56,581 nt of DNA from Chryseobacterium sp. 36-9 (GCA_001898785.1 MKVE01000014.1:77261-133841); one strand, 5' to 3'; numbered from the stretch's first letter, positions 36,791 through 46,700 are shown. The notes: a model not told the origin generated them from the letters alone. Made by a program: numbers and translations.

Positions 36791-37819
36791 TTAATGCCGA
36801 TTTCCCAAAAACCATTCCACAAATTTTTTTGTGCCATTTTGGAAGTTTGTTGTCGGTTTATAACCAATCAGAGATCTCGCTTTTGTTATATCAGCATTGG
36901 TTTTCAAGACATCGCCAGGTTGCATTGGCAGCATTTTTTTATTTGCTTTTTTACCCAATGCGGATTCTAGAGTTGCAAGCATCTCATTCAATGTAACGAC
37001 TTCGCTCTCTCCAAGATTTAAAATCTGATAAATATGATCGTGATTTTCCAGATATTGTACAGACTTAAGAATCCCGTCAATGATATCGTCAATAAAAGTA
37101 TAATCTCTTGCTGTGGAACCGTTGCCGTAGAAAGGAATTTCCTGGTTCTCGCAGATCAGTTTCGTGAATTTATGAATGGCAAGATCAGGTCTTTGTCTCG
37201 GTCCGTAAACCGTGAAAAATCTCAGCTGGATCATATCTATACTATAAAGATGATGATAAACGTGGCCTAAAATTTCGCCGCTTTTTTTGGTTGCTGCATA
37301 AGGAGAAATGGGGTTGTCAACATTATCTGTTTCTGAAAATGGGATTTTCTCATTGTTGCCATAAACACTGGAAGATGAAGCGCAAACGAATTTTTTTATT
37401 CCAAATTCATTGCACAGCTCCCAAAGATTCATCGTGCCACGAACATTGACTTCTTCATAATCCAAAGGCCGCTCAATAGAAGGACGAACGCCTGCCAATG
37501 CTGCTAAATGGATAACTAAGTCAATGTTGTGTTTTCTGAATATCTCTTCAAGGCCTCTTCTTTCCCGAATATCCTGATAATAAAGCTGGTAATATTCTGA
37601 TTTTGTCAATGATATCAAATTCTCGATGTCGGCATCTTTATTTTTAAAACTGAACTCAGAATTGTTATTTGTAGACTCCAAAGTATTTCTGATTTTGATT
37701 TGATAGTCATAGAAATCATCAAAATTGTCAATATTAATGACAGAATGTCCATTTTTTAAAAGATGCTCAACTAAATGGGAACCAATAAATCCACTTCCAC
37801 CAGTTACAAGATAGTTCAT
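36791..37819 (-). CDS. NAD-dependent epimerase, UDP-glucuronate 4-epimerase-like
   Basis: This 342-residue extended SDR enzyme should interconvert UDP-glucuronate and UDP-galacturonate for surface polysaccharide. It has the NAD motif GGSGFIGSH, the catalytic SSSSVYG and YAATKK (Tyr-x-x-x-Lys), GVRPSIERP and the late MQPGDV segment typical of UDP-glucuronate 4-epimerases. UDP-glucose 4-epimerase is the main alternative. The ATG at 37819 is used; a longer reading frame upstream adds 12 residues without homology. No other polysaccharide genes are adjacent. Confidence 0.85.
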   Translation of the reverse strand: MNYLVTGGSGFIGSHLVEHLLKNGHSVINIDNFDDFYDYQIKIRNTLESTNNNSEFSFKNKDADIENLISLTKSEYYQLYYQDIRERRGLEEIFRKHNIDLVIHLAALAGVRPSIERPLDYEEVNVRGTMNLWELCNEFGIKKFVCASSSSVYGNNEKIPFSETDNVDNPISPYAATKKSGEILGHVYHHLYSIDMIQLRFFTVYGPRQRPDLAIHKFTKLICENQEIPFYGNGSTARDYTFIDDIIDGILKSVQYLENHDHIYQILNLGESEVVTLNEMLATLESALGKKANKKMLPMQPGDVLKTNADITKARSLIGYKPTTNFQNGTKKFVEWFLGNRH

Positions 37820-37855
37820 AAGTATTGTGTTGATGCGAAGATAAGAATTAAACAA

Positions 37856-37886
37856 AAAAAGAATCTCTTATTCGGAGATTCTTTTT
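37856..37886 (-). terminator. Terminator of the T9SS cargo gene
   Basis: AAAAAGAATCTC and GAGATTCTTTTT pair around a 7-base loop; on the minus strand a seven-T run follows. It is 20 bases beyond the stop at 37907. Confidence 0.88.
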
Positions 37887-37906
37887 AATATTTAAAACAT
37901 AAATTG

Positions 37907-38716
37907 TTATTTAACAATGAATTTTTTTGATTCAACAATTCCATTTTCCTCGACATTAATTATGTAAGTGCCTTTTGGAAGTTGAGAAACATTGATTTCT
38001 TTATCCGTACCTCTGCTGATAACCAATTTTGCGGAAGAATCGTAGATGTTTATTTTTTTTGTCTGATTATTTGCGGAAGTAACACAGATGATTCCATTGC
38101 TCACAACGGTTGGATAAATGTTGAAGTGCTGTTTTTTAACATTACTCACTGCTAATGTCTGATTTCCAGTTAATTTAATGTCATCAACACGGAAACCCAC
38201 ATTAGAATCCAAAGGATTTGTAAACCTTACAGAAAGATTAGATGTTGCAGGAATTGTTCCTGTTGGCGTAACAACTAGCCAGACAGAAGTTCCGGAGCCG
38301 GTTGGTCTTGTGTAGGAAAGCGGAGTCCAATCTGTTCCATTAGAACTTACCTCAACTTTTAACTCATTACTGCTGGCATTAGTTCCTTTTTGATGCCCAA
38401 AGGAAAGTGTTAAATCCTGATATCCTGTTGTGTTGATTCCACTAATAATCAGTGTTTTTGCCGGATTACCGGAAGATGTGGTCACAGCACCTATGAAGAC
38501 ACAGCCTTGCCCGCTAGCTCCTGCATAGTCCGACGGTGTCGAAGTCCTCACATCAGCTGTTCCGGAGTAAGTGATAGGCGAACTGTTTTGATAACCTGTA
38601 TACGCTGTCAAAAGAGTGGTAGAGGAAGGATTTCCAAAATTCTCGGAATAGATAGTCGTTTGTGCAAGAACGAAAGATGTTACCAATAATGATAAGAAGG
38701 CATAAATATTTTTCAT
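37907..38716 (-). CDS. Secreted protein with T9SS type A sorting domain
   Basis: The 269-residue product has a signal peptide ending VLAQ, a beta-sandwich region (about 25-190) with TIYSENFG at its start and ITLSFGHQ/VRFTNPLDSNVGFRVDDIKL features of a discoidin- or choice-of-anchor-like fold, and a C-terminal sorting domain of about 70 residues: IYPTVVSNGI, then KINIYDSSAKLV and LPKGTYIINVEENG, ending KKFIVK. This is the signal for T9SS export and surface attachment. Ligand unknown. I start at the ATG at 38716 because it opens the signal peptide; the frame stays open 58 codons upstream but that part has no homology. Confidence 0.87.
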   Translation of the reverse strand: MKNIYAFLSLLVTSFVLAQTTIYSENFGNPSSTTLLTAYTGYQNSSPITYSGTADVRTSTPSDYAGASGQGCVFIGAVTTSSGNPAKTLIISGINTTGYQDLTLSFGHQKGTNASSNELKVEVSSNGTDWTPLSYTRPTGSGTSVWLVVTPTGTIPATSNLSVRFTNPLDSNVGFRVDDIKLTGNQTLAVSNVKKQHFNIYPTVVSNGIICVTSANNQTKKINIYDSSAKLVISRGTDKEINVSQLPKGTYIINVEENGIVESKKFIVK

Positions 38717-38739
38717 ACTAATATGTTTTTTAATTGTGG

Positions 38740-38770
38740 CAAATATATCCTTAAAACTGGAATTGACAAA
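38740..38770 (-). promoter_or_regulatory. Bacteroidetes-type promoter for the T9SS cargo gene
   Basis: On the minus strand TTTG (38770-38767), a 19-base spacer and TATATTTG (38747-38740) give a full consensus match, 23 bases before the start codon at 38716. It supports that start against the longer frame. Confidence 0.78.
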
Positions 38771-38837
38771 TTTTTTAATTTTTTGAACCTTATTGTAAAA
38801 ATCCCTACTTTTATCACTATTTAAATCTTCATAAAAA

Positions 38838-39629
38838 ATGCAATTCTCCGGACAAATCCTAAAGATGATTTCCCAAAACGGACAACCCATTCAGTATTTT
38901 ATTAATCTGAAAAATGATTTGATTAATATGAACCAACTGTTCGGAAAAACACTTTACATCAAACATTTGGGTTACGAATGTGTGAATTGTGGAAGTGATG
39001 AGAAAATATATAGAATGGGATTTTGTAAAAAATGTTTTTTTGAAAGTCCTTATGCAAGTGATACAATTATTCGCCCGGAATTGTCCACTGCTCATCTTGG
39101 GATTGCAGAAAGAGATCTGGATGTTGAAAAAGAAATACAACTGGTTCCTCACATTGTTTACCTGGCTTACACAGGTGATGTTAAAGTGGGCGTTACAAGA
39201 GAACATCAGATCCCGACGCGTTGGATTGACCAGGGCGCAACTTTCGCTTTGCCGATTGCCGTGACGGATAATCGCTATGAAGCGGGAATGATAGAGGTGG
39301 AACTGAAAAAGCATATCGCTGATAAAACCAATCCGAAGAAAATGCTTCAGGATGATTATGAGGATGCTTTGGATCTGATCGATTTCCGAAATAAGATTGC
39401 GGAATATTTTCCCAATGATTTCAAAAAATTTGCAGTGACCGAAGAGAATGTTGTGAAATTAGATTTCCCTTATGAAAAACCGGGAAAAATTAATGTTTTC
39501 ACACTGGATAAAAAACCGGAATTCAATGGAGTTTTGAAAGGTATCAAAGGGCAATATCTTTATTTTGAAGGTGACGATTTCATCAATGTCAGAGGTCACG
39601 AAGGTTATGTTATAGAACTGGATTTATAA
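38838..39629 (+). CDS. DUF2797 domain protein with zinc ribbon
   Basis: The 263-residue cytoplasmic protein carries four cysteines spaced as a zinc ribbon, Cys48-x-x-Cys51 and Cys63-x-x-Cys66, followed by the LSTAHLGIAERDL and VKVGVTREHQIPTRWIDQGA segments that identify DUF2797. The GVTR-x(n)-RWIDQGA part resembles a GIY-YIG-like core, but catalysis has not been shown. It is found in many bacteria as a single gene. It lies divergent from the T9SS cargo gene and 44 bases ahead of the AsmA-like gene on the same strand. Confidence 0.83.
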   Translation: MQFSGQILKMISQNGQPIQYFINLKNDLINMNQLFGKTLYIKHLGYECVNCGSDEKIYRMGFCKKCFFESPYASDTIIRPELSTAHLGIAERDLDVEKEIQLVPHIVYLAYTGDVKVGVTREHQIPTRWIDQGATFALPIAVTDNRYEAGMIEVELKKHIADKTNPKKMLQDDYEDALDLIDFRNKIAEYFPNDFKKFAVTEENVVKLDFPYEKPGKINVFTLDKKPEFNGVLKGIKGQYLYFEGDDFINVRGHEGYVIELDL

Positions 39630-39673
39630 TTTTGGAACGGTTTTTAGTCATCAGTTAATAATTTAATAAACGG

Positions 39674-41686
39674 ATGAAAAAAACTTTAAAAATTTCGCTT
39701 ATAATATTAGGCAGTTTTCTTGTATTAATATTAATTATCAATATTGGATTCAGTCTTTGGTTAAAATATAAACTTCCCGATTATCTCAAAAACAAAACGC
39801 CATATCAAATTACCTATCAATCTCTGAATGTGGAAATCCTGAGTGGAGGTATTTCCGCTAACCAAATCAAAATTAAAACAAAACAGCCCAATAATCTGGA
39901 AACCATAGCGCTGGAAGGTTCTTTGGGGAATTTGAATATCAGTAGATTAGGTGTTATTGAATTGTTGAAAAATAACAGAATCGAAGCGAGTTCCATCAAG
40001 CTTATAAAACCGGATCTTCGGGTTAGATTAGCAAAACCAAAAGCCGGCAAGTCAGGAAAAGATCCGATTCCATTTATGATTAATAATATTGAAATTGATC
40101 ATGGAAATATTGGTGTTAAAAGATCGGATGAAACCCAATTATTTTCTGCAAAAGATCTTAATCTCAACGTTAAAAACCTGAGCCTTAATCAAGATCCTGA
40201 TGAGTTGCCGTTTGCCTTGGACAGCTACAATATCACTGCAAAAGATTTCTTTTTCCGTCTGGACCAGGTTTATTCCATCACGTCTTCAGACATCAAAACC
40301 GATAATGGGAAGTTAGAAATTGATGATTTTGAAATGAAATCTCTGGTGGATTTTAAGAATTGGGAACAAAGTTTCAGAAGTCAGAAAAGTTTGTTTGGGA
40401 TCAAAAGCAAAAAGCTGACATTCGATGAGCTGGTTTTCAGCAAAACAAAACTAAGCCTGAAAAATGCTCAGATCAAAGATCCGGAATTTGTGATTCAGAA
40501 CCGTGACAATAAAGTTGTCAAGACCAGCAAAAAGAAATCTCGATTTGATCTTAACTTTGAAAATTTTGATATTATTAACGGAAAATTATCGATTTTAAAA
40601 TCCAATGGAAAGAAAACACTTTCAATTGCAAAATTTGATGCGAATATCAAAAGTTTCCTGATGAATGAAGAAACTTCGAAAAACAAATTGCCTTTCAGTT
40701 ATCAGGATTACAAAATTTCCGGCAATCAGTTTTTTTACGATGCAGGACAATATTACACAATGGATTTGTCAAGCTTTGATGTGACTTCGAAAAGTATTGA
40801 TTTGAAATATTTTAATCTTAATCCAAAAGTTTCCAGAGCTGAGTTTGTGAGAATGATTCCAATGGAAAATGATTTATTTGATATTTCTGCCAACCGTGTT
40901 CAGTTATCAGGATTACGATGGAAATTTGAAAATGACAAACCGGATATTTTACTGAAAAATGCAAGATTAACCAATGTTGACGCTAATATCTTCCGAAGCA
41001 AGATTCCAAGAGATAATCCAAAAGAAAAACTACTTTATTCGAAATTATTAAGAACGATAAAATTTCCTTTAGTTGTTGAAAATCTGAATCTTGTACAATC
41101 CAAATTGGTGTATGAAGAAGACAAGCCGGATTCAAACGGACCTGGAAAAGTGATTTTCACCAACTTCAATATGAATGTGAAAAACCTTAATTCCAACAAG
41201 AAAAAAGGCGCTAATACCAATGTTCCGATTGTGATCAATTGTAAATTTATGGATGCTTCACCAATGAAGGTCAACTGGAATTTTGATACTGCTAATATGC
41301 GTGATAATTTCACAATTGGTGGTTATATCAACAATCTTCCTGCAAATGATATCAACCCATTCATCAAACCTTATATGAACATCACTGCCACAGGAACAAT
41401 TACCAGTCTCAATTTTGACTTTAAGGGTAACAATGATATTATGAACGGAAAATTCCGGATCACACACAAAGATCTGAAGGTAAACATTCTGGATAAAGAT
41501 ACAAAGGAGAAAAAGAAATTCTTGTCAGCGGTTGCTAATCTTGTAGTTAAAAAAGATTCCAAAAAATTCCCGGAATCAGTTGATATCTATGTGGAGAGAA
41601 ACAAACAGCGTTCTTTCTTCAATTTCTATTGGAAAGGAATAGAAGACGGACTTAAAAAAACATTGCTTGTTATCAAAATTGATTAA
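39674..41686 (+). CDS. AsmA-like / DUF748 family envelope protein
   Basis: The 670-residue protein has one N-terminal transmembrane helix (about 7-29) and a long periplasmic part of repeating beta strands, many written as -x-I-x-I-x-N-, with segments such as NNIEIDHGNIGVK, KLTFDELVF and VENLNLVQSKLVYEE. This is the layout of AsmA/DUF748 proteins, bridge-like molecules proposed to move lipids between membranes. It ends with the amphipathic FFNFYWKGIEDGLKK. Sequence identity to named members cannot be judged here, and the function is inferred from fold class. It ends near a hairpin shared with the convergent 41751 gene. Confidence 0.7.
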   Translation: MKKTLKISLIILGSFLVLILIINIGFSLWLKYKLPDYLKNKTPYQITYQSLNVEILSGGISANQIKIKTKQPNNLETIALEGSLGNLNISRLGVIELLKNNRIEASSIKLIKPDLRVRLAKPKAGKSGKDPIPFMINNIEIDHGNIGVKRSDETQLFSAKDLNLNVKNLSLNQDPDELPFALDSYNITAKDFFFRLDQVYSITSSDIKTDNGKLEIDDFEMKSLVDFKNWEQSFRSQKSLFGIKSKKLTFDELVFSKTKLSLKNAQIKDPEFVIQNRDNKVVKTSKKKSRFDLNFENFDIINGKLSILKSNGKKTLSIAKFDANIKSFLMNEETSKNKLPFSYQDYKISGNQFFYDAGQYYTMDLSSFDVTSKSIDLKYFNLNPKVSRAEFVRMIPMENDLFDISANRVQLSGLRWKFENDKPDILLKNARLTNVDANIFRSKIPRDNPKEKLLYSKLLRTIKFPLVVENLNLVQSKLVYEEDKPDSNGPGKVIFTNFNMNVKNLNSNKKKGANTNVPIVINCKFMDASPMKVNWNFDTANMRDNFTIGGYINNLPANDINPFIKPYMNITATGTITSLNFDFKGNNDIMNGKFRITHKDLKVNILDKDTKEKKKFLSAVANLVVKKDSKKFPESVDIYVERNKQRSFFNFYWKGIEDGLKKTLLVIKID

Positions 41687-41724
41687 AAAATTACCCTTTT
41701 CTGCGAAATATGGAAAAGGGTAAT
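41685..41724 (-). terminator. Terminator of the 41751-42089 gene
   Basis: ATTACCCTTTTC and GAAAAGGGTAAT form a 12-base stem. On the minus strand it is followed by TTTTTT. It may also terminate the plus-strand gene, whose side has no T-run. Confidence 0.8.
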
Positions 41725-41750
41725 AAATATATAAATGTGCTTTTTGAAAT

Positions 41751-42089
41751 TTAAAAGTCGTATTCTTCTCTTTCTTCTGTCGGAAGTGACTTTAGGAATT
41801 CATCAAATTCCGGACCTGCATAATTGCTGTTTGCACCGTAAGAATCTATGATCATGGCTTTGTTCCCATAGACATCCTCTACAAGATAAAGGGCAATATT
41901 ATCGTCCGGATCACTTGCGCCTTCAAATCTGTAAACACGGATAATTTTAAGATCTTCTGCATGATAAGCTTTTTCTGTACTATGAATGACGAATTGCTTT
42001 TTATCATTCATGATGATCTCATCTGTGATTCCTTTTTCTCTGAGCTTCTCCATAACTTGAGAAAGCGTAAGCATTGGTTTCGGGCTCAT
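41751..42089 (-). CDS. Conserved hypothetical cytoplasmic protein
   Basis: The 112-residue acidic protein has no signal or membrane segment. It begins with a short helical part (LSQVMEKLREKGITDEI) and ends with a charged tail EEREEYDF. Homologues in flavobacteria are sometimes labelled phosphoribosylpyrophosphate synthetase, but it is far too small for that enzyme (usually over 300 residues) and shows no PRPP-binding motif, so the name should not be used. Function unknown. Confidence 0.7.
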   Translation of the reverse strand: MSPKPMLTLSQVMEKLREKGITDEIIMNDKKQFVIHSTEKAYHAEDLKIIRVYRFEGASDPDDNIALYLVEDVYGNKAMIIDSYGANSNYAGPEFDEFLKSLPTEEREEYDF

Positions 42090-42146
42090 AATACTATTTT
42101 TTTGAATTGGTAAAAAAATATAATCAAATCGTGAACCAAAAAGAAA

Positions 42147-42171
42147 AGACTTTACAAAAAATGTAAAGTCT
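42147..42171 (-). terminator. Probable terminator downstream of the KKDGTPDKRY gene
   Basis: AGACTTTACA and TGTAAAGTCT pair around a 5-base A loop, with a T-rich tract on the minus-strand 3' side. It is about 60 bases after the stop at 42231. Confidence 0.65.
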
Positions 42172-42230
42172 AAAAAAATAAAAGTTATGAAAAATTAAAT
42201 TGTCCCTTTCTTCTTCATCGATCAGGAAAA

Positions 42231-42494
42231 TTATTTGTTAGCCTTGTAACGCTTGTCCGGAGTTCCATCCTTTTTAAGCATTTTGTTGGCTTTATATCTT
42301 TTGTCCGGAGTTCCGTCTTTTTTAAGTTTGACATCAGGAGTGTTAGCCACTTTTGCAGCTTGTGCTTCCACGGACTTGGTCGCTTTTTTTTCAGTTTTCT
42401 GAACTTGCTTTTTTGCCGTGGCCGGTGCTGTTGTTTGTGCAGTTGCTACACCTACACCGAAAGTAAGTAGCAGAGCTGTTAATAAATTTTTCAT
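42231..42494 (-). CDS. Small exported Lys/Ala-rich protein with duplicated KKDGTPDKRYKANK motif
   Basis: The 87-residue product has a signal peptide ending ATAQ, a Lys/Ala/Thr-rich stretch, then two tandem copies of LKKDGTPDKRYKANK (about 57-71 and 73-87), the last forming the C-terminus. The two DNA copies are 48 bases apart and differ at a few third positions, so the duplication is not brand new. The mature chain is very basic. Function unknown; possible roles are binding nucleic acid or anionic polysaccharide outside the cell. The ATG at 42494 opens the signal peptide; a -7 box TAAATTTG is at 42522-42529. Confidence 0.75.
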   Translation of the reverse strand: MKNLLTALLLTFGVGVATAQTTAPATAKKQVQKTEKKATKSVEAQAAKVANTPDVKLKKDGTPDKRYKANKMLKKDGTPDKRYKANK

Positions 42495-42521
42495 ATCAAA
42501 GATTGTTTTAGTTTGATGGAA

Positions 42522-42529
42522 CAAATTTA
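42522..42529 (-). promoter_or_regulatory. -7 box for the KKDGTPDKRY protein gene
   Basis: TAAATTTG on the minus strand fits TAnnTTTG, 27 bases before the start codon at 42494; no TTG at the -33 distance. Confidence 0.45.
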
Positions 42530-42597
42530 TACTAAAAATCAATTAGAAATTACGAATAAAAAAAATTAACCAGAAATTATAACAACTTAAAAATGCC

Positions 42598-43212
42598 TTA
42601 AAAATTAATACGATAGGCAATACCGATATTCAACAACGTTGCTTTGGAATAATACTTTTCTATATCAGGATTCTGATTTCCTATCTTAGAATTATAGAAA
42701 TTAAGTTTTGCATTGAGAACAATCTGTTGAGTGCCGGTGTCATCAATAGTATAGATTGCTTTGGCTCCGAAATTAAGACCGCCATTGCCCTCGTGGAAAT
42801 TCCCGGAATTGTCAAGAAAAGGACTTTTCATCCGGTAAGTGCTGTAACCTAAAATTTCTTCTACAAAAAAATCTTCTGTGATTTTGTCCTGATGAAATAC
42901 ATACCAATCAAAATTATTCATTGAAGGAGCGCCAAGATAACCGAATTGGTCACCGTTTTTTATGTTTGCTAAAAAATATGTGTATTCTACGCCTAAACCA
43001 AAATTCTTGTAAACGTTAACATTACCGCCTATTCCGAAACCATAAAAATAATCGAAGGCTTCATTCAGAAAATTGTTGCCAAGTGACTTCATTACTTTAA
43101 CGTGTGGGTCGATAGAAAATTTTACATTTTCTGTCCAATCCTGGTTTTTTCTTCTTTGAGAAAAAGCAGATGCCGAAATGAGAGCCAGCGAAAAAAGTAG
43201 AAGTTTCTTCAT
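42598..43212 (-). CDS. Outer membrane beta-barrel protein
   Basis: The 204-residue protein has a signal peptide ending AFSQ followed by RRKNQDW and then alternating strands rich in Gly and aromatics (GFGIGGNVNVYKNFGLGVEYTYF), finishing with NIGIAYRINF. This fits a small eight-stranded outer-membrane barrel. Ligand unknown. Its start codon overlaps the stop of the upstream lipoprotein gene as TAATG, so the two are translated together and may act as a pair. Confidence 0.75.
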   Translation of the reverse strand: MKKLLLFSLALISASAFSQRRKNQDWTENVKFSIDPHVKVMKSLGNNFLNEAFDYFYGFGIGGNVNVYKNFGLGVEYTYFLANIKNGDQFGYLGAPSMNNFDWYVFHQDKITEDFFVEEILGYSTYRMKSPFLDNSGNFHEGNGGLNFGAKAIYTIDDTGTQQIVLNAKLNFYNSKIGNQNPDIEKYYSKATLLNIGIAYRINF

Positions 43213-43589
43213 TATTTCAAAGTAATATCATTGAAAATAACGTAAGTCACACCATCCGGGATTTCGATACTGAGAGAATCACTGGAGATTTTGCAGCCTT
43301 TGGTTTCGGTAGAAAAAGATTTTATCTTGAAGTTTTTAAGCTGAAATTTGTAAGCACCTTTGTCATAAGGCCCGGCCAAAACAAAACTTCCGCTTTCTTT
43401 CGGGAAAGTTTCCGCAATGATTTTCTTCTCCTTCACAAGATGAATCGGATTTTCCAGAAACTTGGCATCAGAATACGTGATTTTCCCTTCTACATATGCA
43501 CGGAAAATGTTAGCATCATCATCCTTACATTGTGTAAAAAGAATTGATAATAGACAGAAAAGGGACAATATTTTGAAACCGAATTTCAA
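43212..43589 (-). CDS. Small lipoprotein, TTG start
   Basis: About 125 residues. Starting at the TTG at 43589 gives (M)KFGFKILSLFCLLSILFTQC, a clean lipoprotein signal, and the residues after the cysteine are KDDD, the acidic export tag that sends Bacteroidetes lipoproteins to the cell surface. No ATG in frame fits; the open frame extends to 43703 but the added part has no sense. The mature protein is a small beta-rich domain (FVLAGPYDKGAYKFQLKNF reads like a carboxypeptidase-regulatory-like strand pair). It is coupled to the barrel gene by TAATG. Confidence 0.65.
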   Translation of the reverse strand: MKFGFKILSLFCLLSILFTQCKDDDANIFRAYVEGKITYSDAKFLENPIHLVKEKKIIAETFPKESGSFVLAGPYDKGAYKFQLKNFKIKSFSTETKGCKISSDSLSIEIPDGVTYVIFNDITLK

Positions 43590-43640
43590 ATGCTCATAGT
43601 TTAAGACCGTAAAATTAAAACTAATTTTTTTGAAAAATAG

Positions 43641-43648
43641 TATCTTTG
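43641..43648 (+). promoter_or_regulatory. -7 box for mfd
   Basis: TATCTTTG fits TAnnTTTG, 60 bases before the mfd start codon. The nearby TTTG at 43629 is too close to be its -33 partner. Confidence 0.45.
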
Positions 43649-43658
43649 TAACAAATAA

Positions 43659-43688
43659 CGATTCCGAAAATATCTCGGAATCGCTTTT
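43659..43688 (+). promoter_or_regulatory. Hairpin plus T-run between the mfd promoter and mfd
   Basis: CGATTCCGA and TCGGAATCG pair perfectly (9 bases) around a 7-base loop and are followed by CTTTTT. No plus-strand gene lies upstream that would need a terminator, so within the mfd leader it may act as an attenuator. Confidence 0.5.
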
Positions 43689-43708
43689 TGCGTTTATACC
43701 CACATTAA

Positions 43709-46700
43709 ATGGAATTAAAAAAAATCAATCAAAATCTTTTGTCGGACTTGCTTCAGAAACAATTCGGGAATGAGATTTTTTCACAGATATCAAAGCATCA
43801 GCACATTTCAGTCAAAGGAAGTGCGGGTTCCGCAGTTTCAATTTTAGCTTCGGAATTGTTTCTGACTCAGAACAAAACCATTCTTTATTTGGTGGATGAC
43901 AAAGAAGATGCGCTTTACATCAATGCAGAAATGGAAGATTTGCTGGGAAAAGACAACATACTTTATTTTCCTGCCACGCATCTTGAGCCTTATCAAGTTG
44001 AGAAAACCCAAAATGCAAATTTGGTTTTAAGAACTGAAGTCATTAATAAACTGAATTCAGGGAAATCGCCAAAAGTGATTGTCGCTTTCATTGGTGCGTT
44101 GTCTGAAAAAGTTTTGAAGAAAGAAGACTTCAAAGCAATTTCTCATCAGATAAAAGTGGGTGATCAACTGGATTTTGATTTTGTGGATGAGTTGTTGAAC
44201 CATTATCAATTCAACCAAACAGATTTTGTTTCCGAGCCTGGAGAATTCTCTGTCCGGGGCGGGATTGTGGATGTTTTTTCTTTTTCTAATGAGAAGCCTT
44301 TTCGAATCACGTTTTTTGGAAATGAGGTCGAAAGCATCAAGACTTTTGACATAGAATCCCAACTTTCTTTGGACAAGATTGATGAATTCCAGCTGGTTTC
44401 CAATATGAATTTTTCGGTTTCAGGGACCAAAGTTTCTTTGTTTGAATTATTACCGGAAGACAGTTTTGTAGTTTCAAAGAATCTTTACCTTTCCACCAAA
44501 AGAATCAGGGATTTTCACGAAAAAGCATTAGAAAAATTTGAGACATTAAGCAAAGACATCAAACATAGAACGCCTGACGAATTATTTATTTCTGAGCCTG
44601 AATTTCAGAATAAATTAATCAAATTCAAAACAATAGATTTCAGTTCTCAGTCATTTGAACTTCCAAAGATTCAGAACGTAGAACTCAACCAAACACAACA
44701 GCCTAGTTTTCATAAAAACTTTGAATTGCTGATTCAGGATTTGGAGGAAAAACAAAGTCAAGGTTTTGACACCTGGATTTCATTTTCAAGTGAAAAACAA
44801 AAAGAAAGATTAGAATCGATTTTTGAGGAATTAGAGCACGAGATTCCGTTCAAAAGCTTCAAATCCGAATTGCACGAAGGTTTTGTAGATGCTGACAATA
44901 AGATTCTGATTTACACCGACCACCAGATTTTTGACCGTTACCAGAGATATCAATCCAAGAACACTTTTGCCAAGTCGGAGCAACTGACACTCAAAGATCT
45001 GATGTCTTTGAAAGTCGGTGATTACATTGCGCATATCGACCACGGCATCGGGAAATTTATGGGTTTGGTTAAGGTTAATAATGACGGTAAGATCCAGGAA
45101 TGTTTCAAACTGACTTACAAAAATGGAGATTTGCTTTACGTAAGTATCCATTCACTTCATAAAATTTCGAAATATAACGGCCCGGAAGGACGGGAAATTG
45201 TTCTCAGCAAACTCGGTTCACCAGCCTGGAAATCATTAAAACAAAAAACAAAAGCGAGAGTTAAGCAGATTGCTTTTGATTTGATAAAACTCTATGCGGA
45301 AAGAAAAACTGCAAAAGGCTTCCAGTATTCGCCGGATTCTTACCTTCAAAATGAGTTGGAAGCGAGCTTTCTTTACGAAGATACGCCAGACCAGGAAAAA
45401 GCAACGCTGGATGTGAAACAGGATATGGAAGCGGAAGGTGTGATGGACCGGTTGATTTGCGGTGACGTTGGATTCGGGAAAACGGAAGTAGCGATTCGCG
45501 CTGCATTTAAAGCAGCGACCGACGGAAAACAGGTTGCGATTCTGGTTCCGACAACGATTCTGGCCTTCCAACATTACAGAAGTTTCAAAGAACGATTGAA
45601 GGATTTTCCGGTGAATATCTCTTATATGAACCGATTCCGGACCGCCAAACAGAAATCGGAAACCAAAGAAGGTCTTAAAAACGGTAAAATCGATATTGTC
45701 ATCGGAACCCATCAGTTGGTTGGTAAAGATATTAAATTCAAGGATCTAGGTTTGTTGATTATTGATGAGGAACATAAATTCGGTGTTTCTGTGAAGGACA
45801 AATTGAAAACACTAAAAACCGATGTGGATACCTTGACATTAACGGCAACTCCCATTCCGAGAACTTTGCAATTTTCATTAATGGCAGCCCGGGATTTATC
45901 CGTGATTAAAACACCTCCGCCCAATCGTCAGCCGGTGGAAACAAGCATTATTGGTTTCAGTGAAGAAATTATTCGCGACGCCGTTTCCTATGAATTGCAG
46001 CGGGACGGACAAGTTTATTTCATCAACAACAGAATCGAAAATCTGAAAGATATTGCAGGATTAATCCAAAGACTGGTTCCCGATGCGAGAGTGATTACCG
46101 GACACGGACAAATGGACGGGAAACAAATGGAAACCAATATCCTCGATTTTATGGAAGGAAAATATGATGTTCTCGTTTCTACAACGATTGTAGAATCCGG
46201 CGTGGATGTCCCAAACGCGAATACTATTTTCATCAATGATGCGCAACGATTCGGGATGGCAGATCTGCACCAGATGCGTGGAAGAGTCGGGCGAAGCAAC
46301 AGGAAAGCATTTTGTTACCTGATAACGCCACCGTTCGATATGATGACGTCTGATGCGAGAAAACGTCTGGAAGCGATTGAGCAATTCTCGGATTTGGGAA
46401 GTGGTTTCCAGATTGCGATGAAGGATCTGGAAATCCGTGGTGCAGGTGATTTATTGGGCGGAGAACAGAGTGGATTCATCAACGAAATGGGCTTTGAGAC
46501 GTATCAGAAAATGATGCAGGAAGCTTTGGAAGAACTCAAAGATGATGAAAATTTTGAGAATCTTTTCGAAAATGAAGAAGACCGGAACAAGCTGTTCAAA
46601 TCCACAAAAGAAGTCAACATCGATACAGATTTGGAACTGATGTTGCCAGATGATTATGTGAGTTCTACGGAAGAACGTTTGTCATTGTATCAAAAGCTGG

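Noticed and set aside
41751-42089. Naming the 112-residue gene phosphoribosylpyrophosphate synthetase
   Set aside because: Too short by about 200 residues and without a PRPP-binding motif.
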